Source: Jiangella mangrovi (lineage in GTDB: Bacteria; Actinomycetota; Actinomycetes; Jiangellales; Jiangellaceae). From it: a stretch of 64,000 nucleotides of DNA. This document shows positions 27,851-36,624 of this stretch, piece after piece. Each line of letters opens with the position of its first letter. The first letter of the stretch is position 1. The notes under the pieces are model-generated. The model had not been told where the DNA came from and did no database searches. It saw nothing but the letters and a program-made list of their open reading frames with translations. The position numbers and the translations under genes were made by a program. The stretch covers positions 3,720,001 to 3,784,000 of the forward strand of contig NZ_JACHMM010000001.1 in assembly GCF_014204975.1 (NCBI RefSeq). The letters are read 5' to 3'.

Positions 27851-28900
27851 TCAGGACTGCTCGACGCCGGCGTCGGCGATGATCTGGCCCCAGGTCTCGA
27901 TCTGCTCCTCGAGCCGGGCCCGGTGCGCCTCCGGGGTGGCGTCCTCCTCGGCGACCGGGGCGGTGCCGAGGTCGCCCATCTGGTCGATGACGCCCTGGTC
28001 GGCCAGCGCCACCTTGAGCGCGTCGGACAGCTGGGTGACGATCTCCTCCGGCGTCCCGGCCGGCACGTACAGGCCGTGCCACACACCGACCTGCAGGTCC
28101 GGCAGCCCGGCCTCCTCGGTCGTCGGCAGGTCGGGCAGGCTGTCGACCCGCTCCGGCGTCGTGACGGCGTACGCCTTCACCTCGCCGGCGGTGATCTGGC
28201 TCGTCGTGTTGGTGGTCTGGTCGCACATGAAGTCGACCTGGCCGCCGATGAGGTCGGTGAGCGCCGGACCCGTGCCCTCGTACGGCACCTCCTGCACCGT
28301 CGCGCCGATCGCGTCCTGGAACAGCAGCCCGCACAGATGCGACGCGGCGCCGATGCCGGCGTTGGCGAGCGTGACGGAGTCGGCGTTCGCGGACACGTAG
28401 TCGATGAGGTCCTCGAGCGTCTCGGGCTCGAAGTCGTTGCGCGCGACGATGGTCATCGGGACCTCGGTGACCAGGCCGATCATCTCGAAGTCTTCCAGCG
28501 GGTCGAAACCCAGGTCCTGGTAGAGCGCCGGGGCCGTGGACATGCCGATGTGGTGCATCAGGACGGTGTAGCCGTCCGGTTCGGCGTTGGCGACCTCGCC
28601 GGACGCGACGGTGCCGCCGGCGCCCTCGACGTTCTGGACCACGATCTGCTGGCCCAGCTCCTCCGACATCGGCTCGGCGATCAGCCGGGTGACCGTGTCC
28701 GTGGGCCCGCCAGCGCTGAACGGGACGACGAAGGTGATGTTCTGGTCCGGGTAGTCGGCGGCGTCACCACCGCCGCCACCACCGCCTCCGCCGGCGGTCG
28801 GGCCGCCGTCGCCGTCACCACACGCGGTGACGGCGAGCGATGCGGCGGCGAGGACGGCGAACAGTCGCACCGTCCCAGCGGGCCTTCTGATGGTGCTCAT
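27851..28900 (-). CDS. tctC: Tripartite tricarboxylate transporter substrate-binding lipoprotein TctC
   Basis: A 349-residue extracytoplasmic binding protein. Signal peptide with lipobox (SLAVTAC, Cys about residue 27), a glycine-rich linker, then the TctC/BUG fold: ITFVVPFSAGGPTDTVTRLIAEPM, VQNVEGAGGTVASGEVANA, MHHIGMSTAPALY. Ligands of this family are carboxylates and related small molecules. First gene of the tctCBA operon, GGAGG before the ATG, and divergent from a TctD/TctE-like two-component pair that probably induces it. Confidence 0.94.
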   Translation of the reverse strand: MSTIRRPAGTVRLFAVLAAASLAVTACGDGDGGPTAGGGGGGGGGDAADYPDQNITFVVPFSAGGPTDTVTRLIAEPMSEELGQQIVVQNVEGAGGTVASGEVANAEPDGYTVLMHHIGMSTAPALYQDLGFDPLEDFEMIGLVTEVPMTIVARNDFEPETLEDLIDYVSANADSVTLANAGIGAASHLCGLLFQDAIGATVQEVPYEGTGPALTDLIGGQVDFMCDQTTNTTSQITAGEVKAYAVTTPERVDSLPDLPTTEEAGLPDLQVGVWHGLYVPAGTPEEIVTQLSDALKVALADQGVIDQMGDLGTAPVAEEDATPEAHRARLEEQIETWGQIIADAGVEQS

Positions 28901-29022
28901 CCACTGACCTCCTCGTCAGCGTCGGGTCTCGTGTCGCGGACCATTCTTGGCGCGAATGCGGAGGGGTTGTGTCAGAGAAATCTCAAGAAAATCCGGACCC
29001 GGATACCGCTCCCGGAAATCCG

Positions 29023-29036
29023 TAGAATGCACCGGT
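29023..29036 (+). promoter_or_regulatory. -10 box of a probably leaderless two-component operon
   Basis: TAGAAT (29023-29028) lies 8 bases before the ATG of the response regulator. That spacing places transcription start at or next to the A of the ATG, as in leaderless actinobacterial messages; no ribosome binding site is present. No good -35 box is seen, consistent with an activated promoter. Confidence 0.5.
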
Positions 29037-29756
29037 ATGCGGATCACCGTCGTCGAAGATGACGACCGCGTGGCACGAGGACTCGTCACCGTCCTGACCC
29101 AGGCCGGCTTCGACGTCCACCGGGTCGCCACGGCGGTCGAGGCGGTGCGCACCGCGCCCGCCGATGTCGTGCTCGTCGATCTCGGGTTGCCCGACGGCGA
29201 CGGCCTGGACGTCATCCGGCAGCTGCGCGACCAGCCCGAGACCGCCGTCATCGCCGTCACCGCCCGGTCCGAGGAGCACGAGCGCGTCCGCGGCCTGCGC
29301 ACCGGCGCCGACGACTACATCGTCAAGCCGTTCGGGGTGCCCGAGCTGCTGGCCCGCATCGACGCCGTCCTGCGGCGCACCCGGGCCGCCCGCGCGCAGA
29401 CCCACCCGGACCAGCCATTCGAGCTCGTCGGCATGCGCATCGACCCCGGCACCCGCGAGGTGACGGTGCACGGGGCGCCGGTCGTGCTGACGCGCAAGGA
29501 GTTCGAGCTGCTCGTGCTGCTGGTGCGGCGCGCGCCCAACGTCGTCAGCCGCGACGTCATCCTCGACCAGATCTGGGGCGTGTCCTGGGAGGCGTCCACC
29601 CGCACCCTCGACACCCACATCGCCGCGCTGCGCGGGAAGCTCGGGCCGGGCGTGCCCATCCGCACCATCCGCGGCGTCGGCTACCGCCTGCAGGCCGAAC
29701 ACGCGGCCGGTCAGCCGGCCGGGCATCCGGCCGACCAGCCGGAGCTGATCGGCTAG
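29037..29756 (+). CDS. OmpR-family response regulator (TctD-like)
   Basis: A 239-residue response regulator: receiver domain with acidic pair (VEDDD), phosphorylatable Asp48 in VVLVDLGLPDGDG and Lys97 in YIVKPFG, and a C-terminal winged helix (RKEFELLVLLVRRAPNVVSRD, VGYRLQ). It is divergent from tctCBA and followed 3 bases later by the histidine kinase, the usual TctDE arrangement for carboxylate-induced transport. Confidence 0.92.
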   Translation: MRITVVEDDDRVARGLVTVLTQAGFDVHRVATAVEAVRTAPADVVLVDLGLPDGDGLDVIRQLRDQPETAVIAVTARSEEHERVRGLRTGADDYIVKPFGVPELLARIDAVLRRTRAARAQTHPDQPFELVGMRIDPGTREVTVHGAPVVLTRKEFELLVLLVRRAPNVVSRDVILDQIWGVSWEASTRTLDTHIAALRGKLGPGVPIRTIRGVGYRLQAEHAAGQPAGHPADQPELIG

Positions 29757-29759
29757 CAC

Positions 29760-31178
29760 GTGCGCCATCGTCTCCTGGCCGTCCTGGTCCCGCTCGCGGT
29801 GCTGCTGGTCGGCGCCCTGGGCGTGCCGCTGGGCATCACCGTCGCCGAGCGCGAGCTGCAGGAGACCTACGTCGACCGCCTCAACGACGCCGGCCGGTTC
29901 GCGTCGCTGGCCGAGACGGCGCTGTCCGGCGGTCGCACCGAGGCGCTCGACCAGGAGCTGGAGCGCTACCACGAGCTCTACGGCACGCCCGGCGCGCTGC
30001 TCGGCACCGACGGCGCCGTCCTGGTCGGGTCCGAGGCCGAATTCGACGCGGCCCGGGGCGACAGCGACGCGCTGCCCAGGATCATCCAGGCGGCGCTGGC
30101 CGGCGCGCGGTCGGAGCCGTCGCGCGACTTCTGGCCCTGGCAGGACTCGCCGCTGGTCGTGGCCGAGCCGGTCGGCCGCGACAGCGAGGTCGTCGGCGTC
30201 GTCGTCACGATCTCCGACCTCGAGCGCACCCGCGAGCGCGTCGTCACCCGCTGGGCGACGCTGGCGGCGCTCGGGCTGCTGCCGCTGCTCGCGCTGGTGG
30301 CCGTGGCCTGGCCGGTGTCGAGCTGGATCCTGCGGCCGGTGCGCGAGCTGGACACCGCGACCGCCGGCATCTCGCGCGGCGACCTCACCATCAGGGTCGA
30401 CGCCGGTGGCGGCCCGGTCGAGCTGCGCCGGCTCGCGGGGTCGTTCAACACGATGATGGACGCCGTCGAGCACTCCGTCGAACGGCAGCGGGCGTTCGTC
30501 GCCGACGCGTCCCACCAGCTGCGCAACCCGCTGACCAGCCTGCGCCTCGTCGTCGAGAGCCTGCGCCCGCACCTGGCCGGCGACGGCGGCCGCCTGGCCC
30601 ACGACGTCGCCGTCGACGAACTGCGGGCCATGCACCGGATGCTGAACGCGCTGCTGGCCAGCGCCCGCATGGAGAGCATGCGCACCGCCGAACCCGTCGA
30701 CCTCGACACACTGCTCGAGACCCGCGTCGACCGCTGGCGGGCGCTGACGTCGCACGAGGGCCAGGAGCTGCGGGTCGACGTCCCACCCGGGCTGCTGCTG
30801 CTCGAGCCGCCGGGCGGGTTGGGCAGCATCCTCGACGAGCTGATCAGCAACGCGATGCGGCTCTCCGACGCGTCGGTGGTCGAGGTCGCGGCGCGCCCGG
30901 CCGGCCCGGCGGGGTTCGTCGAGGTCGTGGTCCGCGACGACGGCCGCGGCATCGACCCCGCCGACCGCGACCAGGCGCTGCGCCGGTTCTGGCGGGCGCC
31001 GAAGCACCAGAACGTCCCCGGCACCGGCCTCGGCCTGGCCATCTGCGCCGAGCTCGTGGCCCGGGCCGGGGGAGAGCTGCGGCTCGAGGACGGCCTCCCG
31101 CGCGACGACGGCGGCCGCGGACTCGCCGCCGTGGTCGCCCTGCCGGTCGCCGTCGAGCCCGCCGACGCCCTCACCTGA
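29760..31178 (+). CDS. Sensor histidine kinase (TctE-like)
   Basis: A 472-residue membrane kinase with two transmembrane helices (LLAVLVPLAVLLVGALGVPL near the N-terminus and a second ending near residue 190), an external sensor of about 130 residues, HAMP (SWILRPVRELDTATAGISRG), HisKA with DASHQLRNPLTSLRL (His about 251; Q replaces the usual E after it), and an HATPase domain (DELISNAMRL, DDGRGI, GTGLGLAI). The GTG start directly follows the regulator's stop. Predicted ligand: the carboxylate bound by TctC. Confidence 0.9.
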   Translation: MRHRLLAVLVPLAVLLVGALGVPLGITVAERELQETYVDRLNDAGRFASLAETALSGGRTEALDQELERYHELYGTPGALLGTDGAVLVGSEAEFDAARGDSDALPRIIQAALAGARSEPSRDFWPWQDSPLVVAEPVGRDSEVVGVVVTISDLERTRERVVTRWATLAALGLLPLLALVAVAWPVSSWILRPVRELDTATAGISRGDLTIRVDAGGGPVELRRLAGSFNTMMDAVEHSVERQRAFVADASHQLRNPLTSLRLVVESLRPHLAGDGGRLAHDVAVDELRAMHRMLNALLASARMESMRTAEPVDLDTLLETRVDRWRALTSHEGQELRVDVPPGLLLLEPPGGLGSILDELISNAMRLSDASVVEVAARPAGPAGFVEVVVRDDGRGIDPADRDQALRRFWRAPKHQNVPGTGLGLAICAELVARAGGELRLEDGLPRDDGGRGLAAVVALPVAVEPADALT

Positions 31179-31212
31179 CCACCGCCGTCAACCCACCCCT
31201 GCCCTCGACTCG

Positions 31213-31295
31213 CCCCCACCCGAGTCGATCATGGAGAAGGTCGGCTCTGTGCGGCCTCGGGAGCCGACCTTCTCCATGATCAACTCGGGTGGGGG
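31213..31295. repeat. Intergenic palindrome, type 1 copy (long form)
   Basis: 35-base arms at 31213-31247 and 31261-31295, 34 of 35 positions paired, 13-base loop. The core GATCATGGAGAAGGTCGGCT is shared with copies at 32260-32320 and 51198-51260. It lies between the kinase gene and the DUF559 gene. Could terminate the two-component operon, but there is no T-tract. Confidence 0.8.
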
Positions 31296-31361
31296 GCGGG
31301 TTCCCGGCGGGGCTGTGGATAACTTTCGGGGTGGTCAGCCGGTTCGGGTGATGATCGGGCG

Positions 31362-32264
31362 ATGTCGCGTCATCGCTCACTGCCCGAGCCGTTCTGCTCG
31401 CGGTCGTTCCGCGTCGCCGACGCCAAGGTCGCCGGCCTGTCGAAGGACGTGCTCGCCGCGAGGCGGTTCCAGCGGCCTGTGCGTGGCGTCCGCGTTCCGG
31501 CCGCGCTGCCCGACACCCTCGTCACGCGCTGCCGAGCGGTGCGACTGGTCCTGCCGCGCGTCGTCGCGTTCTCCCACGAGACCGCCGCCCTGCTCTGCGA
31601 CCTGCCTGTACCCAGCTTCGACGACGACCTCGACGTCATCGTCCCGCCCGGCGCGGTGGTTCCCCAACTGTCCGGGACCGACGGTCACGTCGGCCTGGAC
31701 CCCGACACCGTCATCGAGGTCCACGGCCTGCCCGTCGTCGCGCCGGAACGCACCTTCGTCCACCTCGCCGCCACCTGGCGACGCGACGACCTCGTCACCC
31801 TCGGCGACGCCATGCTGCGCCGCTGGACCACCCCCGAACGCCTGCACGACGAAATCGCCGCAGCCACCCGCCGTCGCGGCATCGTCACTGCCCGCAACGC
31901 CCTCCGGCTGATCCGCCCCGGCGTCGACTCGCCCATGGAGACCCGCGTCCGGCTGCTCCTCATCGACGCCGGACTCCCCTGCCCCGAGGTCGGCGTCAAC
32001 GTCACCGACCACACCGGCACCTGGCTCGCCCGCCCCGACCTCGCCTACCCCGACCTGAAGATCGCCATCGAGTACGACGGCGACCACCACCGCACCGACC
32101 AACGCCAATGGCAACGCGACCGCTACCGCGACGAACAACTCCGCGACGCCGGCTGGATCGTCATCCCCCTCACCGCCGACGACATCCTCCGCCACCCCCA
32201 ACGCACCGTCGACCGCATCCGCCGCTACGTCCACCTCCGCTCCACCCTCCCCGCGCCGAGTTGA
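31362..32264 (+). CDS. DUF559-domain protein with AbiEi-like N-terminus (PD-(D/E)XK nuclease fold)
   Basis: A 300-residue protein. The N-terminal 100 residues resemble the AbiEi antitoxin-like winged domain found in many actinobacterial proteins (GLSKDVLAARRFQRPVRGVR, RVVAFSHETAALL); the C-terminal third is DUF559, a Vsr-like PD-(D/E)XK nuclease fold: ETRVRLLLIDAGLPCPE, then IAIEYDGDHHRTD (near residues 234-246) and GWIVIPLTADDI. The acidic and histidine residues expected for a nuclease site are present. Its role is unknown; such genes are multicopy in actinomycetes. It is framed by two type 1 palindromes, and its TGA stop lies inside the right-hand one. Confidence 0.75.
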   Translation: MSRHRSLPEPFCSRSFRVADAKVAGLSKDVLAARRFQRPVRGVRVPAALPDTLVTRCRAVRLVLPRVVAFSHETAALLCDLPVPSFDDDLDVIVPPGAVVPQLSGTDGHVGLDPDTVIEVHGLPVVAPERTFVHLAATWRRDDLVTLGDAMLRRWTTPERLHDEIAAATRRRGIVTARNALRLIRPGVDSPMETRVRLLLIDAGLPCPEVGVNVTDHTGTWLARPDLAYPDLKIAIEYDGDHHRTDQRQWQRDRYRDEQLRDAGWIVIPLTADDILRHPQRTVDRIRRYVHLRSTLPAPS

Positions 32265-32320
32265 TCATGGAGAAAGTCGGCTCCCGAGGCCGCGCAGAGC
32301 CGACCTTCTCCATGGTCAAC
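32260..32320. repeat. Intergenic palindrome, type 1 copy containing a stop codon
   Basis: 24-base arms at 32260-32283 and 32297-32320 with two G-T-type mismatches and a 13-base loop. The left arm contains the stop codon of the DUF559 gene (32262-32264). Same core as the copies at 31213 and 51198. The minus-strand TAXI gene ends 25 bases later. Confidence 0.8.
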
Positions 32321-32344
32321 TTCGGTGGGGCCTGGCGGGCGGGG

Positions 32345-33342
32345 TCAGCGTTTCTGGGAGCGGAACCAGGCGGCGGCGCCGGGGTGCAGCGGCACCGGGC
32401 CGGTCGAGATGCCGGTGCGGACGTTGATCTGCCACGCCTCGGGGACCGGCTCGGCGGTGGCGTCCTCGGCGTCGTCGGCGCCGCCGGCGGTGGCCAGGGC
32501 CTCGGGGTGGGTGAAGATCGTCCCGGTGATCGCCTCGACGAGGTCGGCGGGGACGTCGTCGCGGACGAGGAGGATGTTGGGGACGGCGACGGTGCCGGTG
32601 GCGGGCACGCCGTCGTAGGCGGTCGAGGGGATCGCGGCCGGCACGTACGGGCCGGGGTACTCCTGGGCCAGCGCGCCGGCCTCCTGGTCCAGCGGGATCA
32701 GCCGGATCGGGCGCTCGGCGGCGAGCTGGGTGATGGCCGGGGTCGGCACGCCGCTGAGCGAGAACATGGCGTCGAGATCGCCGCGGATCAGTTCCTGCGC
32801 CGAGATGGCCTGGGGGTTGTAGGAGCCGTCCGCCTCGACGCCGCTCAGCGACAGCAGCCGCAGCGAGGTGAACTCGGTCCCGGAGTCGCGGGCGCCCAGC
32901 CCCACCCGGGCGCCGGTCAGGTCGGCCAGCGCCGTGACGGGGGAGTCGGCCAGCACGACGAGGTGCAGGTGGCTGTCGTACAGGCGGCACAGCGCCGACA
33001 GTCCGGCGGGCGACTCGTCGCTGCCGGCGGGGAAGACGGCGTCGAGGCTGGTCAGGCCCATGTGCACTTCACCGTCGAGGAGCATGCGGATGTTGTCCGT
33101 CGACGCGCCGCTGGGCACCGTGGTGACCTTCGCGCCGGGCACCCGGGCGGTGATCCGCTCGGCCAGCGCGCCGCCGATGCGGCGGTAGACGGCGCCGGCC
33201 GGCCCGGTCGCCAGCCGCAGGTCGACGCCGTCGGCGGCCGGGCTGGGCGAGCACCCGAGCAGCACCGAGCCCGCGGCGGCGGCCAGCACCGTCCGCCGCC
33301 GAACGCGCCGGGCAGTCGCGCGCTGCGCACTCACGCCTCCGC

Positions 33343-33346
<4 letters not shown>
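32345..33346 (-). CDS. TAXI-family solute-binding lipoprotein
   Basis: A 333-residue exported binding protein of the TAXI type (TRAP-associated extracytoplasmic immunogenic). Signal peptide with twin-arginine-like RRR and lipobox VLLGC (Cys about 32), then LRLATGPAGAVYRRIGGALAE, VTTVPSGASTDNIRMLLDGEV and MGLTSLDAVF, the family's hallmark order. TAXI proteins normally serve TRAP permeases with fused DctQM; none is in the window. Here the gene overlaps the end of a LivF gene (GTGA), so it is the last member of a LIV-type ABC operon. Confidence 0.85.
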
Positions 33347-34119
<773 letters not shown>

Positions 34120-34125
34120 GTTCGC

Positions 34126-35742
34126 TCACCCCTCACAGCCGATGTAGGCGGTCTCGACGGCACCGGAGGCCAGCACCGACGCGGGCGGCCCGGCCGCGAC
34201 CAGCCGCCCGCGGTCCAGCACGACGACCCGGTGGCACAGGTCCGCCACCAGGCCGACGTCGTGCTCGATGACGACGACGGCGACCCCTTGCGCCGCGCAC
34301 GCGCGCACCACCGCGGCCAGCACGGGGACGAGGTCGGCGGGGACACCGGCGGTCGCCTCGTCGAGCAGCAGCACCCGCGGCTCGCCCAGCAGCGCGAGGC
34401 CGAGCTCGACCAGCCGCTGCCGGCCGGCGTCGAGCTCACCGGCGGGGACGTCGGCGTACGGCGTCAGCCCCAGCCGGGCGAGCGTGGACGCGACCCGGTC
34501 GCCGTCGTCGCCGCGCAGGCGCAGCTGGCCGGCGACGGTGAGCCGCCGGTGGATCCGCGGCCGCTGGAACGTCCGCCCGAGCCCGGCCCGCGCGACCCGC
34601 CCGGGGGAGTCGCGCGTGACGTCGCGCCCGGCCAGCCGGATGCTGCCGCCGCTCACCGGCCGCAACCGGCCCACGCAGTCGGCCAGCGTGGTCTTGCCGC
34701 TGCCGTTCGGGCCGAGAACGCCCAGGATCTCGCCCGGCCGGACGGCGAGGTCGACGTCGGTCAGGACGGTGCCGCCGTCGTCGGGGGTGCGCAGCCCGCG
34801 CACCTCCAGCACCGGGGGTCCCGACGGCGGAGGCTGCGGTTCGGCACGACTCACCGGCACGAGGGGGCGCGACGGCGTCAGCTGCGGCGACCGCGTGGCC
34901 CGGCTAGGCACCAGCCCGGCCAGCCCGGCCAGCCCACCGGGCAGCCAGCGCACCAGCGCGAGCAGCACCGCGCCCTGCAGCAGCAGCTGCCAGGCGTCGG
35001 ACGGCAGCCCGAGCACCGTCCGTCCTGCCACCAGCACCAGCGCGCCCAGCACCGGCCCGGCGACGGTGCCGAGCCCGCCGAGTACCGCCGCCGTGATCGC
35101 GTCGAGGGTGCGCGCGTCGGCGAACGCGAGGTCGGGGTCGATGAACGTGCTCTGGTACGCCCACAGTGCGCCGGCCGTCCCGGTCAGCGCCCCGGCGCCC
35201 GCGTAGACGCCGCGGGTCCAGGCGCCGGTCCGGACCCCGCGGACGGCCGCGCCCACCTCGTCCGCCCGGATCGCGTGCAGCACCGCGCCCGCGACCCCGC
35301 GGCGCAGCCGCCACGACACCGTCACCGCGACGGCGAACAGCGCGACGGCGCCGCCCCACGCGAGGCCGGACGGCAGCGGCGGCAGCACCAGTCCGCGCCC
35401 GCCACCGGTCACCGGGCTGAGCAGCCGGACGACCTCGCGGATGGCGACCAGCAGGCCGAGCGTGGCGATCGCGAACGCCGGCCCGGCCAGGCGCAGCAGG
35501 CCGGGCCCGACGGCGGCAGCGGCGGCGGCCGCGACGACGGTCCCGGCGGCGACGGAGGCCGCGGCCGGCCAGCCGAGCGACGTGGCCGTCACCGCGGCGC
35601 CGTAGGAGCCCAGGCCGGCGTAGGCGATCTGGCCGAGGTCGATGCGGCCGAGGTAGCCGCCGACCAGGTTCCAGCTCAGGGCGAGCGTGGCCAGCAGCAG
35701 CGCCTGGGTCGCGACGGACGGCCAGGTCCACGCGGCGCTCAC
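34126..35742 (-). CDS. Fused LIV-type ABC permease and ATPase (LivM-LivG)
   Basis: A 538-residue fusion. Residues 1-300 are a LivM-type permease with about nine helices (LVGGYLGRIDLGQIAYAGLG, FAIATLGLLVAIREVVRLL, RTLDAITAAVLGGLGTVAGP); after a proline-rich linker near residues 300-325 comes a LivG ATPase with Walker A GPNGSGKTT, Q-loop GLGRTFQRPRIHRRLTV, Walker B VLLLDEAT and H-loop VIEHDVGLV. The signature reads LDAGR instead of LSYGQ/LSGGQ. GTG at 35742 overlaps the livH stop (GTGA). Such fusions occur in actinobacteria. Substrate is an amino acid or related small molecule, not more exactly predictable. Confidence 0.87.
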   Translation of the reverse strand: MSAAWTWPSVATQALLLATLALSWNLVGGYLGRIDLGQIAYAGLGSYGAAVTATSLGWPAAASVAAGTVVAAAAAAAVGPGLLRLAGPAFAIATLGLLVAIREVVRLLSPVTGGGRGLVLPPLPSGLAWGGAVALFAVAVTVSWRLRRGVAGAVLHAIRADEVGAAVRGVRTGAWTRGVYAGAGALTGTAGALWAYQSTFIDPDLAFADARTLDAITAAVLGGLGTVAGPVLGALVLVAGRTVLGLPSDAWQLLLQGAVLLALVRWLPGGLAGLAGLVPSRATRSPQLTPSRPLVPVSRAEPQPPPSGPPVLEVRGLRTPDDGGTVLTDVDLAVRPGEILGVLGPNGSGKTTLADCVGRLRPVSGGSIRLAGRDVTRDSPGRVARAGLGRTFQRPRIHRRLTVAGQLRLRGDDGDRVASTLARLGLTPYADVPAGELDAGRQRLVELGLALLGEPRVLLLDEATAGVPADLVPVLAAVVRACAAQGVAVVVIEHDVGLVADLCHRVVVLDRGRLVAAGPPASVLASGAVETAYIGCEG

Positions 35743-36617
35743 GGCCGGCCCCGCACCGGCGTCGCGAGCAGCGGGTCGCGCCGGATCACCAGCATGACGA
35801 CCAGCAGCGCGGCGGCGAGCACGACGCCGAGGGTCGCCCCGACCCGTGGGACGACGGCCCCGAGCACGCCCTCGGCGACCCCCAGCGCGAGGCCGCCCAG
35901 CACGGCGCCGGTGACGTGGCCCGGCCCGGTGAGCGCCGTGACCGCCAGCGCGCCGAGCAGCAGCGGCGTCCCCATGGCGGGGTGGATCGGCTGCGCCTGC
36001 CCGGCGAGCACACCGGCGACGCCGGCCACCCCCGCGCACAGCGCGAAGCCGAGCGAGCGCATCCGCGGCACGTCGATGCCGGCCAGCCGCGCGGCCTCCG
36101 GGTTCTGCGCGACGGCGCGCAGCGAGGCTCCCAGCCGGGTCGCCCGCAGCAGCACGACGACGGCGCCGGCGGTGGCTGCCGCGACCAGGAACAGCACGGC
36201 GTGGCCGGCCGCGACCGTCACCCCGCCCACCCGCCACAACCCGCCCACGGGCAGCGGCAGCGTGTGCGGCGTCGGGCTGAACAGCAGCCGTGCCGCCTGC
36301 TGCAGCACGACCGACAGCCCGAGCGTGCCCAGGACGGCGGCCGCAGCGCCCGCCGTCGGCGCACCCAGCCGTCGCAGCACCAGCCGCTCCAGCAGCCAGC
36401 CGGCCGCGACCAGCACCGGCACGACGACCAGCAACGACGGCAGCGGCGGCAGCCAGCGGGCCGAGTGCAGCAGCCAGGCGAGGTACGCGCCGGCCGTCAC
36501 CAGCTCGCCGTGCGCGAGGTTCAGCACGCCGGTGATGCGCCAGGCCAGCGAGAACGCCAGTGCGATCGTGGCGTACAGCCCGCCCTGGAGCAGCCCGTTG
36601 ACGATCGCCTGGGTCAC
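35739..36617 (-). CDS. livH: LIV-type ABC transporter permease LivH
   Basis: A 292-residue inner-membrane permease of the LivH family, about eight helices: MTQAIVNGLLQGGLYATIAL at the start, the signature ITGVLNLAHGELVTAGAYLAW near residue 28, ALRAVAQNPEAARLAGIDV near residue 172 and AVLGGLALGVAEG. GTG start, 7 bases after the binding-protein gene's stop, and its own stop overlaps the next start. Confidence 0.92.
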   Translation of the reverse strand: MTQAIVNGLLQGGLYATIALAFSLAWRITGVLNLAHGELVTAGAYLAWLLHSARWLPPLPSLLVVVPVLVAAGWLLERLVLRRLGAPTAGAAAAVLGTLGLSVVLQQAARLLFSPTPHTLPLPVGGLWRVGGVTVAAGHAVLFLVAAATAGAVVVLLRATRLGASLRAVAQNPEAARLAGIDVPRMRSLGFALCAGVAGVAGVLAGQAQPIHPAMGTPLLLGALAVTALTGPGHVTGAVLGGLALGVAEGVLGAVVPRVGATLGVVLAAALLVVMLVIRRDPLLATPVRGRP

Positions 36618-36624
36618 CGCGCGA

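Noticed and set aside
31362-32264. A complete AbiE toxin-antitoxin pair
   Set aside because: The N-terminus resembles AbiEi but it is fused to DUF559 and no AbiEii nucleotidyltransferase gene lies next to it.
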